A DNA stretch of 64,000 nt. Origin: Chloroflexota bacterium. Its GTDB lineage: Bacteria > Chloroflexota > Anaerolineae > Aggregatilineales > Phototrophicaceae. The position numbers and the translations under genes are program-made. The notes beneath the pieces were generated by a model, which was not told where the DNA came from, searched no databases, and saw only the letters and a program-made list of their open reading frames with translations. Shown in pieces: positions 57,913-64,000 of the stretch. The first letter of the stretch is position 1. Every line of letters begins with the position of its first letter. The stretch is taken from positions 146,494 to 210,493 of the forward strand of contig JAPOVL010000035.1 in the NCBI GenBank assembly GCA_026708115.1, given 5' to 3'.

Positions 57913-57986
57913 TTGACTTGCGGCTCATACGCGTTATAATCATGCTACTGGTGGACAGTTTGTTGACTATCTGTACACAATGTACA
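57913..57986 (+). promoter_or_regulatory. Sigma-70-like promoter with downstream inverted-repeat operator candidate
   Basis: TTGACT (57913-57918) -16 nt- TATAAT (57935-57940); TGTAC ACAAT GTACA inverted repeat 57972-57986. Confidence 0.55.
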
Positions 57987-58066
57987 AGTGTAGGAACAGA
58001 CTATAACCACAGGCTACAGTTCCTAATCGCATAAATGCGGCGATGAATAGAGAAAGGTTTTGACTC

Positions 58067-59635
58067 ATGTTTAGAGTACGTACCCTCGGCACAATGCTGC
58101 TTGTCATATTGCTACTGCTCTCTCTGGGGACGGCGACTGCACAGGATCCGCAGTACGGCGGCACGCTGGTGTTTGGCGCCGAGTCCATGGGGGACTCATT
58201 CGACATTGGTTTTTGGCACGGCTTTGGCGGCGTTCACGTGATTGACACCATCGGTGAAGGCCTGGTGCGGGCCGACTTTGAAAACGGTGGCGCGCTGCCC
58301 GGTCTGGCTGAGTCGTGGGAGATATCGGATGACGGCCTGGTTTACACCTTCCATATCCGCGAGGGCATGACCTTCCACGATGGCGAAGCGGTGACGGCGG
58401 CCGCCATTGTCCGCAGCATGAAGCGTCCCATTAACCCGGAAGACCCGAGCTACATCGATGGCATGTACATGTACGGCAATCAGGGCACAGGCAATTGGGA
58501 ATCGCTCGAAGCGGTAGATGACCATACGGTGGTCTTGAAGCTGATGCAACCCAACGCGACGCAGCTCCTGGTCTTCTCACGTCCCGATGGCATTATCATC
58601 AGCCCCAAAGCCCTGGACGAATATGGCACGGAAGTCGGATTGAATATGTCGGCTGCGGGTCCCTTCAAGATCGAGCGCTTTGTGCCCGGGCAAGAGGCAG
58701 TATTGGTCGCGAATGAGGATTATTGGGCGGGACGGCCTTACGTCGATCAAATCGTCATCCGCGCCTTCCCCGATGAAGCCGCTATCCTGGCGGCGCTGGA
58801 GGCGGGGGAAATTGATATGACCCTCTACGCGCCGTTCACATCAGTGCCGCGCCTGCAAAACTCGGATAACATTCGGGTCGAAGTCGGCGCCCCGCTGGTG
58901 GATCTCTTCGTCGGCGCCAACGTGGCCAAGGAACCCTTCGACAATTTGCTGTTGCGCCAGGCAGTCAACTACGCGCTGGACCGGGAAACCTTGATTGAAG
59001 CTGGCTTGAACGGTTTCGCCGAAATGCCGGCCAGCTTGTTGGGTCCGCTTGACCTGGGCTTTGACGAAAGCGGGCGCGACATCAGCATGTACGATCCGGA
59101 GCGCGCCAAAGCCTTGCTGGAGGAAACGGGCCTGGACATGCCGCTGGCGATCGAAGTCGCCTATGAAAACAATCGTTTCTGGCCGCAACTGGCGGAACTG
59201 ATTGCGGGGGACCTGGAAGCGGTCGGCTTCGATGTGACGCTGGATCGCCTTGACGCTGGTTCTTTTTGGGGCAAGGTCGGCGACGGGCAGACACAGCTAA
59301 GCATCAACCAGCGCTCGACCTTCGTGCCCGACCCCCATGACAAGGCGATTCTGATGGCGCGGGCCGGCGCCGAAGGCAGCCAAACCCAACATCAGGCGCT
59401 GGAAGCCGCGGACGAGATTGATGCCTTGGTGACCGCGGGAATCTCAACCGTGGACACGATGGAACGCGAGGCGATCTACCAGGAATTCCAAGCCCTGATG
59501 CTGGAACACCTGCCCTATATTTACATCGGTTATCTGACGCCGCCTATCTTCGTGAATAAGCGCGTACAGAATGTGGAGACCTTCGGCACCGCCGGCGGGC
59601 GCATCAACCTGCGCGAAGTCTGGCTGTCGGAGTAG
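58067..59635 (+). CDS. ABC transporter substrate-binding protein, family 5
   Basis: Signal peptide ..GTATAQD; 'YTFHIREGMTFHDGEAVTAAAIVRSMKR'. Confidence 0.92.
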   Translation: MFRVRTLGTMLLVILLLLSLGTATAQDPQYGGTLVFGAESMGDSFDIGFWHGFGGVHVIDTIGEGLVRADFENGGALPGLAESWEISDDGLVYTFHIREGMTFHDGEAVTAAAIVRSMKRPINPEDPSYIDGMYMYGNQGTGNWESLEAVDDHTVVLKLMQPNATQLLVFSRPDGIIISPKALDEYGTEVGLNMSAAGPFKIERFVPGQEAVLVANEDYWAGRPYVDQIVIRAFPDEAAILAALEAGEIDMTLYAPFTSVPRLQNSDNIRVEVGAPLVDLFVGANVAKEPFDNLLLRQAVNYALDRETLIEAGLNGFAEMPASLLGPLDLGFDESGRDISMYDPERAKALLEETGLDMPLAIEVAYENNRFWPQLAELIAGDLEAVGFDVTLDRLDAGSFWGKVGDGQTQLSINQRSTFVPDPHDKAILMARAGAEGSQTQHQALEAADEIDALVTAGISTVDTMEREAIYQEFQALMLEHLPYIYIGYLTPPIFVNKRVQNVETFGTAGGRINLREVWLSE

Positions 59636-59655
59636 CCTCCCAACAGCACCTGCGC

Positions 59656-59688
59656 ATATGGCTTCGTCCGGCGAGGGCGAAGCCATAT
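59656..59688 (+). terminator. Hairpin between SBP and permease genes (attenuator/processing-type)
   Basis: ATATGGCTTCG (59656-59666) / CGAAGCCATAT (59678-59688), perfect 11-bp stem. Confidence 0.6.
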
Positions 59689-59744
59689 TTGCCTTTTGCA
59701 GCCACATAACACTAAACTAAATCAACTCCGAGATCTCACCGCGA

Positions 59745-60623
59745 GTGCAGGTTTGGTCGCTCATGCAGGCTGGGAAAACGACATCAGCGCGGATCGGCGT
59801 CTTCTGGCGCCGCTACGATATCGCCCTCGTGGGCAGCGCCATCTTCATCGCCATCCTGCTGATCACAATCCTCGCTTCCGCTGTCGCGCCCTACGATCCG
59901 ATGGCGCGGGACATCAAGAACCGCTTTGCCAGGCCTTCGGCGGAGAACGCCTTCGGGACGGATCAATTGGGACGCGATGTCTTGTCCCGCGTCATATACG
60001 GCGGGCGCCCGATTCTCGGCGCGAGTTTCAGTGCCGTCTTATCTGCGTTGGCGGCGGGCACGGTCATCGGCGTTGCCGGCGGTTATCTCGGCGGCTGGCT
60101 CGATACCGCCCTGATGCGGCTGATGGATGTGATGCTGAGCTTTCCTTCTATCCTGCTGGCGATCCTTATCGTGGCGACTTTGGGCGTGGGCTTGCTGAAT
60201 GTAACTGTCGCCATCGGTTTTTCCATGGTGCCGGTATTTGCGCGGCTGGCGCGCTCGATCGTGATCACGCTGGTATATGAAGAATATGTTATTGCGGCGC
60301 GTTCCCTGGGCGCGTCGGACCCGCATATCATCTGGAAACATATACTGCCCAACATGATGCCGCCGATCATCGTACAGGCGTCGGCGATGCTGGCTGTGGC
60401 AATTGGCACCGCTTCGGCCCTGAATTTCATCGGGCTGGGCGTGGAACCGGGTACGCCCGACTGGGGCATGATGGTTGCCGAGGGGCAGCGGCTGATCTTT
60501 GACGCGCCGCATGTGCCGCTATTTCCCGGGCTGGTCATCACCATCACCGTGCTCAGCGTGAATTACATGGGCGACGGGCTGCGCGATCACCTCGACCCGA
60601 AACTGCGACGCCAGGATATCTGA
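59745..60623 (+). CDS. ABC transporter permease (DppC-like)
   Basis: 'NAFGTDQLGRDVLSRVIYGGRPILGAS', 'YVIAARSLGASDPHIIWKHILPNMMP'. Confidence 0.9.
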   Translation: MQVWSLMQAGKTTSARIGVFWRRYDIALVGSAIFIAILLITILASAVAPYDPMARDIKNRFARPSAENAFGTDQLGRDVLSRVIYGGRPILGASFSAVLSALAAGTVIGVAGGYLGGWLDTALMRLMDVMLSFPSILLAILIVATLGVGLLNVTVAIGFSMVPVFARLARSIVITLVYEEYVIAARSLGASDPHIIWKHILPNMMPPIIVQASAMLAVAIGTASALNFIGLGVEPGTPDWGMMVAEGQRLIFDAPHVPLFPGLVITITVLSVNYMGDGLRDHLDPKLRRQDI

Positions 60624-60634
60624 CGGGCAGCGAC

Positions 60635-61645
60635 ATGATCGGCTACACGTTCAAACGACTGCTGTGGCTGCCTATCGTCTTGTGGGCGGTCAGCAGCCTG
60701 ACCTTCCTCGCCTTGCGCATCGTGCCGGGGAATCCAATTCAGACGGTGCAGAACCAGGTGATGGACAAGAGCCAGCTGGCGCAGGTCGAAGCGGTTTGGG
60801 GCCTGGACCGACCGATTAGCGAGCAGTACCTGAACTTCTTGTCAAAGCTGATTCGGGGCGATCTTGGTTTGACGATGAGCAGCGGCGTACCCATCCGGCG
60901 CATGATCTTCGAACGCATGCCGCCGACGATAGAGTTGGCCATCGTCTCGCTCATTGTCAGCACGGGCCTCGGTGTTTTGTCGGGGGTCGCTTCGGTGACA
61001 ATCCGCAATCGCGCTGTCGATTACTGCGTCCGGACGGCTTCCATACTTGGCCTGTCGCTGCCGCTCTTCTGGGTCGGCATCATGTTGATCATTCTTTTCT
61101 CCGTCAACTTGCGCTGGACGCCAACCAGCGGACGTATCGGCGCCGGCGTCGACTACGATGTCATCACTAATTTCATGTTCTACGATCTTATTGCGACCGG
61201 CAATTGGGCAGCTTTCGGCAGCTTCTTGCGCCATCTGGTCTTGCCCGGGGTGACGATTGGCTTGACGTCAGCCGGCTTTGTCGCTCGGCTGACGCGCTCC
61301 GCCATGCTGGAAGTCATGGGCTCGGATTACGTCCGCACGGCGCGGGCCAAAGGTTTGTACGAGCGCAATGTCATTTGGAAGCACGCCATGCGCAACGCGC
61401 TGCTGCCGATTATTACGTTGCAGGGCTTGCAATTTGGCGCGATCCTCGGCGGCGCCGTCATCACAGAACGCGTATTTTCTTATCCGGGCATGGGGACCTG
61501 GCTGCTGGACGGCATCCTGGAGCGGGATTATTCTGTGGTGCAGGGCGGCATCATCTTCGTGGCCCTGGCTTATGTGCTGATGAATCTACTAGTGGACATC
61601 CTCTACCACATCATTGATCCGAGACTGCGCCACGCCAGTCAGTGA
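60635..61645 (+). CDS. ABC transporter permease (DppB-like)
   Basis: 'MIGYTFKRLLWLPIVLWAVSSLTFLALRIVPGNP', 'YVRTARAKGLYERNVIWKHAMRNALLPII'. Confidence 0.92.
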   Translation: MIGYTFKRLLWLPIVLWAVSSLTFLALRIVPGNPIQTVQNQVMDKSQLAQVEAVWGLDRPISEQYLNFLSKLIRGDLGLTMSSGVPIRRMIFERMPPTIELAIVSLIVSTGLGVLSGVASVTIRNRAVDYCVRTASILGLSLPLFWVGIMLIILFSVNLRWTPTSGRIGAGVDYDVITNFMFYDLIATGNWAAFGSFLRHLVLPGVTIGLTSAGFVARLTRSAMLEVMGSDYVRTARAKGLYERNVIWKHAMRNALLPIITLQGLQFGAILGGAVITERVFSYPGMGTWLLDGILERDYSVVQGGIIFVALAYVLMNLLVDILYHIIDPRLRHASQ

Positions 61646-61852
61646 GCGCCATCGTGACGGCACAGAATCAGGTCCAAACCCGTTGCGAATCTGTGTATGC
61701 GCGGCACTGCTGCCGAGCGATTACATGCAACCTGTTGATTTCCGCCCAATAAATCTGGAGCTGCTTTCCAGTCTTTGTGCTGGAAATGCCGCCATCTCCA
61801 GAGCATGCGCCACTTCCCGGACATCCATCTCGCCATTAATATTTGACAGCAT

Positions 61853-61904
61853 ATCCAATCTTCGGTATATTGGATACGAAGTTCAAACAATCTCATATTG
61901 GATG
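61853..61904 (+). promoter_or_regulatory. Candidate GntR-type operator
   Basis: TATCCAAT (61853-61860) / ATTGGATA (61870-61877) perfect inverted repeat plus third half-site ATTGGAT (61898-61904). Confidence 0.5.
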
Positions 61905-62091
61905 CAAGCGTATTTGCATTGTTTGGTTGCTGTCGGGCGACGGCATATGCGCGATGCGCGGGCAAGTTGCAGTGAGCGCTGCCGGCCTGACCCGAATACG
62001 ACCTAAAGGTGCAGTTGCCCTGCAGCGCAGCCGCGTTCTGCAATTTGGCGTTCTGCTTGCGCGAACGCGGAGAATTATAGGGACTTGACTT

Positions 62092-62766
62092 GTGTTCGAG
62101 TTGGAACCAATTAAGCAATCCGACAGCCTGAGCGACGAAGTCGCGCGGCGTCTGCGCCGCGCCATCAAACGTGGCGATTTGCCTCGCGGAACACACTTGG
62201 TCGAGCAAGAGATTGCCGAGCAGTTCCTTGTCAGCCGAATGCCCGTGAGGATCGGTATTCAAAAGCTGATTGACGAAGGCCTGGTCTTTAAGGAGCCAAG
62301 GCGCGGCGCATTCGTTCACACCTTTTCATCCAAGGAACTGGATGAAGTCTATTCGATACGGGTGGCCTTGGAGAAACTGGTCGTGCAATTTGCAGTGCCC
62401 AATTGGTCCATCGAGATTGAAGCTGAACTAGAAGGCATTGTAGGCCAAATGAGGCAGGCGGCTGAAGCGGGCGACCGGCAACAAGGCTTTGAGCTGGACT
62501 CCAAATTTCATTCGATTCTGTGGGAACTTTCCCAACACTCGATTCTGATCGAGGTCGTCTCCAGCCTGCGCTCGCGCATCAGCCGCTTCCTCGCGGAAGC
62601 CAACGAAGTGCTCTCGCCAGCTGAACTGAACCACCATGTTACGGCGCATCAAGCTCTGGTCGACGTATTAAAGCAGCGCGACATTGAACGCGCGAAAGAT
62701 GCCATCGCCGATCACATCCTGGATGCGCACGAGCGGATAAGAAACTACTATTCCTATCTCGACTAG
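62092..62766 (+). CDS. GntR family regulator (FCD subfamily)
   Basis: 'SDEVARRLRRAIKRGDLPRGTHLVEQEIAEQFLVSRMPVRIGIQKLIDEGLVFKEPRRGAFV' winged HTH; C-terminal FCD-like helices. Confidence 0.9.
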   Translation: MFELEPIKQSDSLSDEVARRLRRAIKRGDLPRGTHLVEQEIAEQFLVSRMPVRIGIQKLIDEGLVFKEPRRGAFVHTFSSKELDEVYSIRVALEKLVVQFAVPNWSIEIEAELEGIVGQMRQAAEAGDRQQGFELDSKFHSILWELSQHSILIEVVSSLRSRISRFLAEANEVLSPAELNHHVTAHQALVDVLKQRDIERAKDAIADHILDAHERIRNYYSYLD

Positions 62767-62834
62767 CGGAAACCAACGCGAGCGATAAACGGTTTAAGCA
62801 ATCTGCCGGAAAGATCACGAAGAAGGGTCAGCCG

Positions 62835-63653
62835 ATGGACTGGAACGGGCATATCGCTGTTGTTACGGGAGCGGCAAGCGGGATCGGCACGGGAATCGCC
62901 GAGTGCTTTGCCGAAGCGGGGGCGGAAGTTGTCGTCGCCGATGTCAATGAGCGCCTGGGCGCAAGTGTCATCGCCGACCTGCAATCGCGCTATGGCAAAG
63001 GTCTCTTCGTCAAGACAGACGTCTCCAAAGCCACTGATTGCAAAAGACTCATCGACGGAACCCTGTCCGCCTACGGCCAGATCGACACGCTGGTTAACAA
63101 TGCCGGCGTCAACTTTGTCAAGCCGACGCTCGAGATGGACGAAGCCGACTGGGACCGCGTCGTTGATGTCGATCTCAAGGGCACGTTTCTCTGCAGCCGC
63201 TATGCGCTGGAGGCGATGGTCGCGCGACGCAGCGGAAACATCATCAATATTGCCAGCGTACATACGGTGGCGACCTTGCCGGCCGCCGCTCCCTATGCGG
63301 CGTCCAAAGGCGGCGTCGGCATGATGACGGCTTCGATGGCGATCGAATTCGCGCCCTACGGCATTCGCGTTAACGCCGTCAGCCCGGGCTTGACCGACAC
63401 CAAGATCTGGAACGATATTCAAGACGCCGCCGAAGACGCCGAAATGGCGCGCCAGCACTGGATGGACAATATCCCGCTCGCTCGCGTGCAATCCCCGCGC
63501 GAAGTTGGCAATGTGGTGCTCTTCCTGGCGAGCGAGCAATCCTCGTATGTGACCGGCGCCAATATCTTCACCGACGGCGGCATGACGATTCAACTGACCA
63601 ACCGCGAGCGTTTCGCCAGCAAGTCTTTGGAGGGCGTGGCGCCGCAAAACTGA
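62835..63653 (+). CDS. SDR family oxidoreductase (intact paralog of 31960-32777)
   Basis: 'HIAVVTGAASGIGTGIAECFAEAGAEVVVADVNERLG', 'PYAASKGGVGMMTASMAIEFAPYGIRVNAVSPG'. Confidence 0.93.
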   Translation: MDWNGHIAVVTGAASGIGTGIAECFAEAGAEVVVADVNERLGASVIADLQSRYGKGLFVKTDVSKATDCKRLIDGTLSAYGQIDTLVNNAGVNFVKPTLEMDEADWDRVVDVDLKGTFLCSRYALEAMVARRSGNIINIASVHTVATLPAAAPYAASKGGVGMMTASMAIEFAPYGIRVNAVSPGLTDTKIWNDIQDAAEDAEMARQHWMDNIPLARVQSPREVGNVVLFLASEQSSYVTGANIFTDGGMTIQLTNRERFASKSLEGVAPQN

Positions 63654-63795
63654 AAACCTTACCGAACCAGCCTGACAATGCGGACAAGATTCCTGTCCGC
63701 GGCTTATGAGTTGAAAAACAATCCAGGAGGTGCGCCTATACACGAAATGCGTTATCTTTTGTCCGTATCTACTGTACACAATTATGAAAGGCAAT

Positions 63796-64000
63796 ATGAT
63801 GTCTAAGAAACTGTCACTACTTCTCATCGCCGCGCTTCTCTTCGGCGTCTTCGGCATGGCGCTGGCGCAGGATAGCGATATATCTGGTGAAATCGTTGTC
63901 CACCTTCAAGTATACTACCGGCCCGAGCAGCATCCGGCGCATTCCGCAATCGCTGAGCAAGTCGCGCAGGAATACATGGACATGCATCCCAACGCGACCA
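63796..64000 (+). CDS. ABC substrate-binding protein, N-terminus only (runs off window)
   Basis: MMSKKLSLLLIAALLFGVFGMALAQDSDISGEIVVHLQVYYRPEQHPAHSAIAEQVAQEYMDMHPNAT..: signal peptide plus SBP-like start; AAAGG precedes start. Confidence 0.7.
   Translation, partial: MMSKKLSLLLIAALLFGVFGMALAQDSDISGEIVVHLQVYYRPEQHPAHSAIAEQVAQEYMDMHPNAT

Noticed and set aside
63747-63806. Possible 19-codon leader ORF (MRYLLSVSTVHNYERQYDV*) overlapping the start of the last SBP gene
   Set aside because: The AGGAGG upstream (63725-63730) is about 16 nt from this ATG, too far for a convincing ribosome-binding site, and there is no attenuation-type sequence.
1-64000. CRISPR arrays, prophage, integrase/transposase, tRNA or rRNA genes
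   Set aside because: Looked for regularly spaced repeats, transposase-like ORFs and tRNA TPsiC-like motifs in the intergenic regions; none convincing. A tRNAscan/Infernal/CRISPR run would settle this.

Overview
Bacterial window with no rRNA, tRNA, CRISPR array or intact transposase that I could see. Signal peptides ending in '..AQD' and the gene content suggest a Chloroflexota/Anaerolineae-like organism (inference only). It is dominated by nutrient-uptake and catabolic loci. There are six or seven ABC import systems: SBP-family-5 'peptide-type' systems at 1.7-5.3, 17.7-25.5, 47.2-49.1 (permeases only) and 58.1-61.6 kb; sugar-type systems at 13.5-16.7 and 35.0-38.8 kb; and a truncated SBP at 63.8 kb. 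Interspersed are GH32, a sulfatase, GH88, amidohydrolases, SDRs, an enoyl-CoA hydratase/CoA-transferase pair, E1alpha/E1beta with a stand-alone lipoyl domain, RidA proteins, M20 peptidases and a creatininase. Most notable observations: (1) a single ORF fusing an ECF sigma factor to a long ankyrin-repeat domain (40279-41937); (2) a dispersed ~95-nt intergenic repeat family, four copies in one orientation, with a hairpin whose stem covaries between two copies; (3) a strong inverted repeat 13-44 nt after all five complete SBP genes, ahead of the next gene; (4) a putative sulfated-glycan locus containing an unassigned 692-aa protein next to a sulfatase and GH88; (5) a 31-44 kb zone with several gene remnants, including an SDR pseudogene (one nonsense codon plus one frameshift) with an intact paralog at 62.8 kb; (6) only one ABC ATPase pair for all the importers. 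Annotations rest on motif recognition and reading of the supplied translations; no database search was possible.
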